Assembly (NCBI GenBank): GCA_002151545.1
Contig: CP021237.1
Span: forward strand, 3,968,001-4,032,000
DNA length: 64,000 nt
Direction of reading: 5' to 3'
DNA from: Sphingobacteriaceae bacterium GW460-11-11-14-LB5
Lineage (GTDB): Bacteria > Bacteroidota > Bacteroidia > Sphingobacteriales > Sphingobacteriaceae
A program made the position numbers and the translations under genes. Below, piece after piece: positions 16,932 to 25,114 of the stretch; within the stretch, counting starts at the first letter, position 1; every line of letters begins with the position of its first letter. The notes below the pieces were generated by a model. That model searched no databases and had not been told where the DNA came from. It worked only from the letters and a program-made list of their open reading frames with translations.

Positions 16932-17217
16932 AGAAGTTGCCATATTAAATGTAAAAGCTGGATTATCAGCTGATTTTGAGCAAGCTTTTAACGAAGCGCA
17001 AAAAATCATTTCTTCGATGGAAGGTTACATTTCGCATCAGCTTCAAAAATGTATAGAGGTAGAAAATAAATATATCCTGCTGGTAAACTGGAAAACACTG
17101 GAGGCACATACCGAAGGTTTCCGAGGATCAGCAGAATACCAGGATTGGAAAAAGTTATTACATCACTTTTATGATCCTTTTCCAACAGTTGAACACTTTA
17201 CACGAGTAGAAGACTGA
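16873..17217 (+). CDS. Antibiotic biosynthesis monooxygenase (ABM) domain protein
   Basis: A 114-residue frame. The recognisable ABM fold starts at LEVAILNVKAG (about residue 20) and continues through GYISHQLQKCIEVENKYILLVNWKTLEAHTEGF. ABM proteins are small ferredoxin-like dimers, including quinol and heme-degrading monooxygenases; function here is unknown. The first 18 or so residues (containing KAPLRGLGV) are encoded by the interspersed hairpin element, so the ancestral start was probably further downstream, perhaps a non-ATG codon near 16930. Lies between leuC and leuD. Confidence 0.75.
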   Translation: MNNNITSTQFKAPLRGLGVLEVAILNVKAGLSADFEQAFNEAQKIISSMEGYISHQLQKCIEVENKYILLVNWKTLEAHTEGFRGSAEYQDWKKLLHHFYDPFPTVEHFTRVED

Positions 17218-17297
17218 GGGTTATTATAAATATTAAATCAATGAAATCGCCCCTCAATCGGTGAAATCATTTAAATCTGTGTAATCATCATTAAAAA
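17218..17297. repeat. AATCTGTGTAATCA-type repeat upstream of leuD
   Basis: Two units about 17 bases long, AATCGGTGAAATCATTT and AAATCTGTGTAATCATC, end nine bases before leuD. The same unit occurs before ilvC and before the histidine kinase. Confidence 0.6.
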
Positions 17298-17885
17298 ATG
17301 AAAAAATTCACAAAATTAACATCGGCAGTAGTGCCTTTAAACATAGAGAACATCGATACCGACCAGATTATCCCTGCGCGGTTTCTAAAAGCGACTACCC
17401 GCGAAGGTTTTGGCGAAAATTTGTTCCGCGATTGGCGTTATGAGAACGATAACCAGCCTAAAGCTGATTTCGTGATGAATAATCCTACCTACAGCGGTCA
17501 GGTTTTAGTAGCCGGAAAAAACTTTGGTTGTGGCAGTAGTCGCGAGCATGCTGCATGGGCTATTCAAGATGCTGGTTTTGATGCCGTAATCAGCAGTTTC
17601 TTTGCAGACATCTTTAAAGGAAATGCTTTGAACAATGGCTTATTACCCATCCAGGTAAGTGATGAGTTCCTGGCGCAGATTTTCAAGGCGGTTGACAACA
17701 ATCCAAAATCGGCCTTAGAGGTTGATTTAGAAAATCAAACCGTTACGATAGTGGAAACTGGTGCTCAGGAATCATTTGAGATCAATCCTTACAAAAAATC
17801 GTGTTTGATCAATGGTTATGATGATATCGATTTCATCTTAAACCAAAAACAATTAATTGAAGAATTTGAAGAAGGTAGAAGGTAA
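17298..17885 (+). CDS. leuD: 3-isopropylmalate dehydratase small subunit
   Basis: A 195-residue swivel-domain partner of LeuC. NIDTDQIIPARFLK at about 16-29 and GKNFGCGSSREHAAWA at about 73-88 are the family signatures. Length is normal. The last residues EEGRR and the stop are spelled by AAGGTAG-AAGGTAA heptads, the first units of the downstream repeat, so the C-terminus seems to have been taken over by the repeat. Confidence 0.96.
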   Translation: MKKFTKLTSAVVPLNIENIDTDQIIPARFLKATTREGFGENLFRDWRYENDNQPKADFVMNNPTYSGQVLVAGKNFGCGSSREHAAWAIQDAGFDAVISSFFADIFKGNALNNGLLPIQVSDEFLAQIFKAVDNNPKSALEVDLENQTVTIVETGAQESFEINPYKKSCLINGYDDIDFILNQKQLIEEFEEGRR

Positions 17886-17935
17886 AAGCCTGAAGGCCTG
17901 AAAAAGGTATAAGACTAAAGCATAAAGACCAAAGT
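17872..17935. repeat. Heptad mosaic overlapping the leuD end
   Basis: AAGGTAG, AAGGTAA, AAGCCTG and related units begin inside the last codons of leuD and run to about 17935, becoming TAAAGAC-like. Confidence 0.75.
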
Positions 17936-17972
17936 AAAAAAATCAGCGTATCATCCCGAAAGGAGAAAAATA

Positions 17973-19433
17973 ATGTTTAAACCATTCCTTCACATACAGG
18001 ATTTAAACTTAAGTTACAGCAATAAAGCGGTGCTAAAGGATTTGTATTGGGAAATGAATGTTGGCGAAAGTTATGTAATAGGTGGTAAAAGCGGAACCGG
18101 AAAAACATCGTTAGCAAAAGCAATTGCAGGCTTGATTCAAACTCAGGGAAACATAGAAATTGATTTCGATGAACTGAGCAAACTTCCAAAAGAAGTGCTT
18201 TATGTAGAAAGCTGGTATCAGTTTAAAAATTTAGAGGGCGTTGCCAATTTTTATTACCAACAACGTTACACCAGTCAGCAGGCCAAAGAAACGTTAACCG
18301 TTCATGCCGAATTGGTTTCTTATGGTAAAGAAAAAGGCTTGCACTTCGATCAGGTTGAACCCATTTTAGAAGCATTAGGATTTGCAACATTCGCCAGTTC
18401 ACAATTAATCGAATTATCCAGTGGTGAACATAAAAAACTGCAACTGGTTAAAGCCTTATGGTTAAAACCACAATTGCTTGTTATAGACCAACCGTACACT
18501 GGTCTTGATGCTGCTTCGCGTAAAAACCTGAACATTTTATTGGATCAGGTTTCAGAAGAAGGTGTTCAATTGATCCTGATCTGTAATGAGACCGAATTAC
18601 CAACCAGCATCAATTCTTTTGCTGAGATAAGAGATGGACAGCTTATTAAGGTGGAGACTCTGGAAAGTGTGGCAAACACCGAAATCCACTTGAGGAAAAT
18701 TCCGGCTTTCCTAAAAGAATCGCCTGTTTACAGTTCTCAGGATATCGTAAAAATGGTTAATGTGAACATTAGCTATGGCGAGAAACAGGTTTTAAAAAAT
18801 ATCAACTGGGAAATTAAGGCTGGAGAAAAATGGCTTTTACAAGGCCATAACGGTTCAGGGAAGTCTACTTTACTGAGCCTGGTAAATGGCGACCACCCCC
18901 AATCTTATGCCAACGAACTTTATTTATTTGGCAACAGACGTGGAAGTGGCGAAAGTATATGGGATATTAAGCAGCATATCGGATTGATATCGCCCGAGTT
19001 TCACTGGTATTTCGATGCCACTGCTACCGTTTGGCAAAGTATTGCCTCGGGCTTTTACGATACGGTTGGCTTATTTCAGGTATTACCCTACACTAAAAGC
19101 ACACAGGTTGATGAACTTGTTGCATATTTTGGATTAACCGAAAACAAAAATGAATTATTAACCGCACTTCCACTCGGTAAACAACGATTGGTATTGTTAG
19201 CGCGGACGATTATAAAAAATCCTGAACTATTAATTCTGGACGAACCTTGCCAGGGTTTAGACCAGCAGCAAACACGACATTTTAACCAGTTGGTTGATGA
19301 ATTGTGCAGCAATGGGATGACCTTAATTTATGTTGGCCATTTTGAATCGCAGCTGCCAGCCTGCATAGAAAAAAGAATATTGTTAGAAAAAGGCGAAGTA
19401 AAAGTCGTCGAAACTATACTAGAAAACGTTTAG
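17973..19433 (+). CDS. Twin-ATPase ABC protein (ModF-like)
   Basis: A 486-residue protein with two ABC ATPase domains and no membrane segment. Domain 1 has Walker A at 38-46 (GKSGTGKTS), signature LSSGEHKKL and Walker B LLVIDQPYTGLD (Asp-Gln instead of the usual Asp-Glu). Domain 2 has Walker A at 291-299 (GHNGSGKST), a degenerate signature ALPLGKQRLVLLAR and Walker B ELLILDEPCQGLD. This resembles E. coli ModF and related soluble proteins. It ends four bases before leuB, so it is tightly coupled to the leucine genes. The missing Glu in site 1 suggests that only site 2 hydrolyses ATP. Role unknown. Confidence 0.88.
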   Translation: MFKPFLHIQDLNLSYSNKAVLKDLYWEMNVGESYVIGGKSGTGKTSLAKAIAGLIQTQGNIEIDFDELSKLPKEVLYVESWYQFKNLEGVANFYYQQRYTSQQAKETLTVHAELVSYGKEKGLHFDQVEPILEALGFATFASSQLIELSSGEHKKLQLVKALWLKPQLLVIDQPYTGLDAASRKNLNILLDQVSEEGVQLILICNETELPTSINSFAEIRDGQLIKVETLESVANTEIHLRKIPAFLKESPVYSSQDIVKMVNVNISYGEKQVLKNINWEIKAGEKWLLQGHNGSGKSTLLSLVNGDHPQSYANELYLFGNRRGSGESIWDIKQHIGLISPEFHWYFDATATVWQSIASGFYDTVGLFQVLPYTKSTQVDELVAYFGLTENKNELLTALPLGKQRLVLLARTIIKNPELLILDEPCQGLDQQQTRHFNQLVDELCSNGMTLIYVGHFESQLPACIEKRILLEKGEVKVVETILENV

Positions 19434-19437
19434 TACA

Positions 19438-20529
19438 ATGAAGAAGAACATTTTAGTAATACCTGGAGATGGTATTGGACCCGAAGTGACCACTTGGGGA
19501 AAAGCAGCGTTAGAAAAAATTGCCGAGATTTTTGGCCATGAATTTGCGTTTGAAGAGGCCTTAATGGGCCATGCGGCTATTGAAGTTACTGGTGAACCTT
19601 TACCAGACGAAACTTTAGAAAAAGCAAGACAAAGTGATGCAATCCTCTTTGGGGCAATAGGCCACGCCAAATATGATAACGACCCTAGTTTAAAAGTTAG
19701 ACCAGAACAAGGTTTGCTTAAAATCCGTAAAGAACTGGGTTTATTTGCCAATCTCCGCCCGATATTACTATTTGATGAACTTCTTCAGGCATCGAGCATC
19801 AAACCGGAAATTTTGAGAGGAACCGATATTTTGTTCTTCCGCGAATTAACCGGTGACGTATACTTTGGCGAAAAAACACGTTCTGAAGATCGCAATACGG
19901 CTTCAGATCTGATGATTTACCACCGTTACGAAGTAGAACGCATTGCACATAAAGCTTACCAGGCGGCACAACAACGTAACAAAAGATTATGTTCAGTAGA
20001 TAAAGCAAATGTTTTAGAAAGTTCCCGCCTATGGCGCGAAACTGTTCAGGAAATTGCAAAACAATATCCTGATGTAGAAACCGAGCACATGTTTATCGAC
20101 AATGCAGCCATGCAATTGATCAAAAACCCTAAAAAATTCGACGTGGTTTTAACGGCCAATTTATTTGGCGATATTTTGACAGATGAGGCTTCGCAAATTG
20201 CAGGTTCAATGGGTATGCTGGCTTCTGCATCTGTTGGCGAAAGCACAGGTTTCTTCGAGCCTATCCATGGCTCTGCACACGATATTGCTGGTAAAGATTT
20301 AGCCAATCCATTGGCTTCTATCCTATCGGCAGCATTAATGTTAGAAATTGGATTCGGACTAAAAGAAGAAGCCAAATTATTGGTTGATACCATCGACCAG
20401 GTATTGAAAGAAGGCTTTAGAACACATGATATTGCCGACCAAAGTACCAACCGATTTAAAGTTTTAGGCACAGCCGAAATGGGCAAATTGGTCCTTAAAT
20501 TCTTATCTCAAAAATTAATCACTTCCTAA
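19438..20529 (+). CDS. leuB: 3-isopropylmalate dehydrogenase
   Basis: A 363-residue NAD-dependent beta-decarboxylating dehydrogenase, making 4-methyl-2-oxopentanoate. The N-terminal IPGDGIGPEV motif, FFRELTGDVYFGEK and the Mg-site NLFGDILTDEASQIAGSMG are all present. GSAHDIAGKDLANPLA is the NAD-binding segment. Ten bases separate it from leuA. Confidence 0.97.
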   Translation: MKKNILVIPGDGIGPEVTTWGKAALEKIAEIFGHEFAFEEALMGHAAIEVTGEPLPDETLEKARQSDAILFGAIGHAKYDNDPSLKVRPEQGLLKIRKELGLFANLRPILLFDELLQASSIKPEILRGTDILFFRELTGDVYFGEKTRSEDRNTASDLMIYHRYEVERIAHKAYQAAQQRNKRLCSVDKANVLESSRLWRETVQEIAKQYPDVETEHMFIDNAAMQLIKNPKKFDVVLTANLFGDILTDEASQIAGSMGMLASASVGESTGFFEPIHGSAHDIAGKDLANPLASILSAALMLEIGFGLKEEAKLLVDTIDQVLKEGFRTHDIADQSTNRFKVLGTAEMGKLVLKFLSQKLITS

Positions 20530-20539
20530 ACTTAAGATT

Positions 20540-21700
20540 ATGATTCACGACCCGAACAAAGTTTATATTTTCGACACGACATTGCGTGACGGTGAGCAGG
20601 TTCCAGGCTGCCAGTTAGATACAAACCAAAAAGTAGAAATCGCTAAATCACTTGAGCTTTTAGGTGTTGATGTGATTGAGGCTGGTTTCCCGGTATCTAG
20701 TCCTGGGGATTTTAACAGTGTAATTGAATTATCAAAAGCGGTAACCAACCCCATAATCTGTGCATTAACCCGTGCAAATAAAAACGATATTGATGTTGCT
20801 GCTGATGCTTTACGTTATGCAAAAAGACCGCGTATTCACACTGGGATTGGTTCATCTGATTTCCACATTAAACATAAATTTAACAGTACCCGCGAAGAAA
20901 TTTTAGAACGTGCGGTTGAAGCCGTAAGGTATTCGAAAAAATTTGTGGAAGATGTTGAGTTTTATGCAGAAGATGCCGGTCGTGCTGATATTGAATTTTT
21001 AGCCAAAATGGTTGAAGCAGTTATTGCTGCCGGTGCAACTGTGGTTAATATTCCCGATACGAACGGTTATTGCTTGCCAGACCAATATGGTTCGAAAATC
21101 CTTTTCTTAAAAGAAAACGTAAAAAATATCGACAAAGCCATTATCTCTGTGCACTGCCACAACGATTTAGGCCTGGCTACAGCAAATTCTATCGCAGGTT
21201 TGCAAAATGGTGCACGCCAGGTAGAATGTACCATTAACGGTATCGGAGAGCGTGCAGGCAATACATCAATGGAAGAAGTCGTCATGATTTTGAAAACGCA
21301 CAAGATTTTAGGTTTAAATACCCAGATTGATGCGACCCGTTTCTATGAAATGAGCCACATGGTGCGTAACCAGATGAATATGCCGGTGCAACCGAACAAA
21401 GCAATTGTGGGTGGCAATGCATTTTCACATAGTTCAGGTATCCACCAGGATGGTTTCTTGAAAAACCGCGAGAACTACGAAATTATTAAACCAGAAGATG
21501 TTGGTTTCCCTGATGCAACTATTGTGTTAACTGCAAGAAGCGGACGCCATGCTTTAAAACACCATTTAGACCGTTTAGGCCATAAATTGGAAAAAGATCA
21601 TTTAGATATTGTTTATAAACAATTTTTGGTTTTGGCTGATAGCAAACAAGGTATAAACGACCAGGATTTAAACCAATTGGTTGCTTTGCATTTGGCTTAA
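20540..21700 (+). CDS. leuA: 2-isopropylmalate synthase (short form)
   Basis: A 386-residue DRE-TIM enzyme that condenses acetyl-CoA with 2-ketoisovalerate. FDTTLRDGEQVPGC at about 11-24 carries the Arg-Asp pair; SVHCHNDLGLATANS holds the metal-binding His-x-His. GNAFSHSSGIHQDGFLK is the second signature. The C-terminal LeuA allosteric domain of E. coli-type enzymes (about 120 residues) is missing and the gene ends cleanly, so leucine feedback inhibition of the usual kind is not expected. Homocitrate or citramalate synthases look similar, but position between leuB and ilvA strongly favours LeuA. Confidence 0.92.
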   Translation: MIHDPNKVYIFDTTLRDGEQVPGCQLDTNQKVEIAKSLELLGVDVIEAGFPVSSPGDFNSVIELSKAVTNPIICALTRANKNDIDVAADALRYAKRPRIHTGIGSSDFHIKHKFNSTREEILERAVEAVRYSKKFVEDVEFYAEDAGRADIEFLAKMVEAVIAAGATVVNIPDTNGYCLPDQYGSKILFLKENVKNIDKAIISVHCHNDLGLATANSIAGLQNGARQVECTINGIGERAGNTSMEEVVMILKTHKILGLNTQIDATRFYEMSHMVRNQMNMPVQPNKAIVGGNAFSHSSGIHQDGFLKNRENYEIIKPEDVGFPDATIVLTARSGRHALKHHLDRLGHKLEKDHLDIVYKQFLVLADSKQGINDQDLNQLVALHLA

Positions 21701-21970
21701 AAAGCCAAAAGGTTAAAGACTAAAGCTAAAAGCGATTGGCGAATTGCCTTAAAAACTTTGAGGGGTGTCCCCCTTTGGAGGGGGCAGGGGGAGGATTTAA
21801 GTTTGAAACACAAGCTTGCTCCCTAAACCTGATTGGAATGGGCATGAAGCGCAGCGGAATAAAATGTAAAGCAGGACTTCAATAACCAATAGAACACCGA
21901 AGCCTGCTTTACAAAAAATATATAAGTGAAATTAAGTCTTGACTAAAATCTCACTTCTTGATACTAAATT
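21701..21970. repeat. Repeat-filled gap between leuA and ilvA
   Basis: 21701-21730 is AAAGACT-like heptads. 21762-21797 is a CCCCC-TTTGGA-GGGGG hairpin of the leuC-flanking type. 21865-21912 is an imperfect 15-base inverted repeat (GTAAAGCAGG...CCTGCTTTAC) without a T run. No gene and no clear leader peptide were found before ilvA. Confidence 0.6.
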
Positions 21971-23221
21971 ATGAATACAACAACACCGAATACATTAGAT
22001 TTTCAATCTGCATCGCAACGGTTAAAAGGCGTGGTAAAACGTACGCCTTTAGAGTTTAACGCCGGACTTTCTGCGCATTACAATGCCAATATTTACTTAA
22101 AAAGAGAAGACCTGCAGATTGTACGCTCATACAAATTACGTGGTGCCTACAATAAAATTAGCTCTTTGCCACAAGATGCATTAATTAACGGTGTAGTTTG
22201 TGCAAGTGCAGGTAACCACGCGCAAGGTGTAGCTTATTCATGCAAAAAACTTGGTATTAAGGGCGTTATTTTTATGCCAGAAATTACACCGAAACAAAAG
22301 GTTAAACAAACTTACATGTTTGGTGGCGACAATGTTGAAGTTGTTTTAGTGGGCGATACTTTTGACGATTGTTTAAAAGAAGCTTTGGCCTATAGTGCTG
22401 AAAAATCGGCTACTTTTATTCCACCTTTTGATGATGAAAAAGTAATTGAAGGACAGGCAACGGTTGGTGTAGAAATTTATGAAGATCTGCCTGATTTGGA
22501 TATGATTGTAATGCCGGTTGGCGGAGGTGGTTTAGCATCAGGCGTAAGCGCTTATATGAAAACCGTTAAACCTGAAGTGAAACTGGTTGGTGTTGAGCCG
22601 CTGGGTGCACCATCAATGGTTACGGCAATGGAATATGGCGGCCCTTTTACCTTAGAAGAGATAGATCGTTTTGTGGATGGTGCCGCTGTAAAAAGAATTG
22701 GCCACATCACCTATGAATATTGTAAGGAGCTGCTGGATCAGATGCATTTAATTCCTGAAGGAAAGATTTGTACAACCATATTAAAGTTGTACAATGAAGA
22801 TGCCATTGTAGTTGAACCTGCCGGAGCACTCTCTGTGGCTGCATTAGATCAGCTTAAAGACCAGATTACAGGTAAAACGGTGGTTTGTATTGTAAGCGGT
22901 GGAAATAACGACATTGAGCGCATGCAGGAGATTAAAGAGAAATCGTTACTTTTCGAAGGCTTGAAACATTATTTCATTGTACGTTTCCCGCAAAGACCAG
23001 GTGCTTTAAAATTATTTGTAAACGAGGTTTTAGGTCCACAGGATGATATTACCCGTTTCGAGTTTATTAAAAAAACGAACAAAGAAAATGGCCCCGCATT
23101 GGTTGGTATCGAACTTTCTAATAAAAACGATTATGCCAGTTTATTACAGCGCATGAAAGATTTTAAATTTGAAATTATCGAATTAAACCAGGACCAGACT
23201 TTGTTTGAATATTTGGTTTAA
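21971..23221 (+). CDS. ilvA: Threonine ammonia-lyase (threonine dehydratase), biosynthetic
   Basis: A 416-residue PLP enzyme that turns threonine into 2-ketobutyrate for isoleucine. IYLKREDLQIVRSYKLRGAYN holds the PLP lysine; CASAGNHAQGVA and VGGGGLASGVSAY are phosphate- and PLP-binding loops. The C-terminal about 90 residues (YFIVRFPQRPGALKLFV onward) form one ACT-like regulatory domain, so this is the short single-ACT form, unlike the two-ACT E. coli IlvA. It closes the branched-chain gene run. Confidence 0.95.
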   Translation: MNTTTPNTLDFQSASQRLKGVVKRTPLEFNAGLSAHYNANIYLKREDLQIVRSYKLRGAYNKISSLPQDALINGVVCASAGNHAQGVAYSCKKLGIKGVIFMPEITPKQKVKQTYMFGGDNVEVVLVGDTFDDCLKEALAYSAEKSATFIPPFDDEKVIEGQATVGVEIYEDLPDLDMIVMPVGGGGLASGVSAYMKTVKPEVKLVGVEPLGAPSMVTAMEYGGPFTLEEIDRFVDGAAVKRIGHITYEYCKELLDQMHLIPEGKICTTILKLYNEDAIVVEPAGALSVAALDQLKDQITGKTVVCIVSGGNNDIERMQEIKEKSLLFEGLKHYFIVRFPQRPGALKLFVNEVLGPQDDITRFEFIKKTNKENGPALVGIELSNKNDYASLLQRMKDFKFEIIELNQDQTLFEYLV

Positions 23222-23432
23222 GGATTTTAACCACAGCGAACAAAGAGTTTTTTCGCAGCGTATACAAAGTAGGAGTCGTCATTCCCAACTTGATTGGGAA
23301 TCGTAATGCAATAAGCTTTAAGATTCCCACTTTAGTAGGAATGATGATCAATTATTCTAATTTGTCATCCTGAGCCTGTCGAAGGACAATCCAGGTGTTT
23401 CGACAAGCTCAACATGACATAACTTATAAAAA
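23222..23432. repeat. Interspersed hairpin repeats after ilvA
   Basis: 23275-23345 has CATTCCCAACTTGATTGGGAATC and a second CATTCC-type arm. 23364-23417 is a GTCATCCTGAGCCTGTCGAA...TTTCGACAAGCTCAACATGAC hairpin. No gene fits. Confidence 0.65.
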
Positions 23433-23783
23433 ATGAATTTCAAAGACTTAAGCAACAAAGCATTAATTTCTGACAATGATATCGATTGGGAAGATTTAGG
23501 CGGAGGCGTTAAACGCAAAATTATGGCTTATGATGATCAGCTGATGTTGGTTAAAGTAGACTTTGAAAAAGATGCCATTGGGACCATTCACAATCACCCT
23601 CATTTGCAAATGAGTTATGTAGCTAAAGGAAGTTTTGAGGTGAGCATGGGCGATGGTAAAAAAATCTTAAACGAAGGCGACGTTTTCTTTGCGCCATCAA
23701 ATGTATTCCATGGCGTGGTTTGTTTAACAGCTGGATTACTAATCGATATTTTTAATCCACATAGGGAAGATTTTATAAAATAA
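23433..23783 (+). CDS. Cupin domain protein
   Basis: A 116-residue single cupin barrel. Motif 1 GTIHNHPHLQMSYVAKG (two His plus downstream Glu in SFEVSMGDG) and motif 2 GDVFFAPSNVFHGVV give the usual metal-binding set. The closest named relatives are in the RmlC-like/KdgF group; KdgF works on uronates, but substrate cannot be decided here. It lies after a repeat-rich gap downstream of ilvA and may not be in the ilv operon. Confidence 0.85.
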   Translation: MNFKDLSNKALISDNDIDWEDLGGGVKRKIMAYDDQLMLVKVDFEKDAIGTIHNHPHLQMSYVAKGSFEVSMGDGKKILNEGDVFFAPSNVFHGVVCLTAGLLIDIFNPHREDFIK

Positions 23784-23821
23784 GACGGAGGTCGGGAAGT
23801 TTGGGTATATATTAATAAATG

Positions 23822-24002
23822 CCGTCATTTCGAACGGAGTGCAACGCAGTCGAGAACCACGTAGTGCTCAGCTAAGCTAAACCTGTCTCGAGACATTTTT
23901 GATTTAGATCTCACCAGTTCACTGCGCTTCAGTCGAGATGACGTGATCTAGTGTGTCGATCGCTAGGAACCTTCCGCCTTAAACCTTTTACCTTCCACCT
24001 CA
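23822..24002. repeat. GTCATTTCGA...TCGAGATGAC repeat and heptads
   Basis: 23822-23942 is bounded by GTCATTTCGA and TCGAGATGAC and contains smaller GAGAC/GTCTC arms. 23969-24002 is five ACCTTCC/ACCTTTT heptads running up to the DUF4230 stop codon (minus strand). Confidence 0.65.
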
Positions 24003-24563
24003 TTCAAAGGTAAACCGCACATTCTTATAGCCCAATCCTTCAATAATCGGTTTAAGTACTGTTGTAGCATTGGTTTTGGTTTGCGTTAAAATGGTTGATT
24101 TTTTAACTTCAGCAGTAATTTGCCTTTCAGCTGCTTTATACGCTTCGTCTACTAAATCAGCTTCACGAAAGAAAGCCATCTTGGTATCGTAAACGCGGGA
24201 GTTTTTATGATCTATTTTTACATAACATATTTCAGGCTGTGGTAAATTTACTACAGCAGTGTCCGCCTCAATATCAATATCTTCGCGGGTAATTTTCGTT
24301 AAATCGATACAGCCTACGGCTTCGGCTTTAACAATCAGCAACACACTGGCTTCGGGCAAAAAATCTGTTTTATTTTTGTGTTCTAAAACATCGCTAATCT
24401 GGTACCTCACCAGCTCTAATTTGCCAATAGCTTCAATTTTATCGACCAAAAGCTGGTGTTTACTTTCTACAGAGGTATTGATACTAAACTTTTTAGAGAT
24501 AAATAAATACCCTGCAACGACTAAAATTAACCAGGGTAAGAGGCGAAAGAAGAGCTTCATCAT
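24000..24563 (-). CDS. DUF4230 family membrane-anchored protein
   Basis: A 187-residue protein with one N-terminal membrane segment (about residues 5-22) and a DUF4230 body (KIEAIGKLELVRYQISDVLEHK to the C-terminus). DUF4230 proteins are common in Bacteroidetes and have no assigned function. Most of the protein is probably periplasmic or surface-facing. Stop codon adjoins a heptad repeat. Divergent from the small lipoprotein at 24696. Confidence 0.82.
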   Translation of the reverse strand: MMKLFFRLLPWLILVVAGYLFISKKFSINTSVESKHQLLVDKIEAIGKLELVRYQISDVLEHKNKTDFLPEASVLLIVKAEAVGCIDLTKITREDIDIEADTAVVNLPQPEICYVKIDHKNSRVYDTKMAFFREADLVDEAYKAAERQITAEVKKSTILTQTKTNATTVLKPIIEGLGYKNVRFTFE

Positions 24564-24695
24564 AAGAAAAATAGGGTGCTAATATTTGTGTATTTAATCT
24601 GTTGCACAATAATTAATCCATAAATCTCCGATTTATTTTTTTTGGCAGCAGATTTGTAATAGCCATATCACACACACAAATAAAAACTAATCACA

Positions 24696-25106
24696 ATGAA
24701 AAAACTTACCATCTTAATGCTTTGCATAGCCACACTAGGTCTGGCTTCTTGCAAAAAAGACACTATTGTTCAACCGAGCAACGCAATTTTAACTGTAGTT
24801 AGAGATATTTCTGCTAATGCCTGGGTATTAAGTAGTGATGGAAAAACATTTTCCGCGAATATTGCCGTTCCAGAAATAGACCAGTTCCATATTGATAATG
24901 AAGGAACTTTAGTTTACATTTCTTACAATAGCGGCGCAAGTTACATCGCCCTACCATTTGTTTATAATGTAGATGCTTATAGCTATGAGGTATACAAAGG
25001 TGGCGTATCTATTGATGTACAAAGTTCAGATTACCAGGCCACAACTCCAATAAAACCAACGTCAACAGTAAGGGTTAAGATAGTCCTTGTTGGAAACGAT
25101 TTATAG
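24696..25106 (+). CDS. Hypothetical lipoprotein
   Basis: A 136-residue protein with a lipoprotein signal: MKKLTILMLCIATLGLASC, acylated cysteine at 19 followed by KKD. The remainder is rich in beta-strand-like sequence with no domain recognised. Convergent with the ABC ATPase gene, with a shared hairpin terminator between. Function unknown; exported and lipid-anchored by prediction. Confidence 0.75.
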   Translation: MKKLTILMLCIATLGLASCKKDTIVQPSNAILTVVRDISANAWVLSSDGKTFSANIAVPEIDQFHIDNEGTLVYISYNSGASYIALPFVYNVDAYSYEVYKGGVSIDVQSSDYQATTPIKPTSTVRVKIVLVGNDL

Positions 25107-25114
25107 TTAATATT

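Noticed and set aside
21865..21912. Third attenuator before ilvA
   Set aside because: Inverted repeat lacks a T run on the plus strand and no branched-chain-rich leader peptide precedes it.
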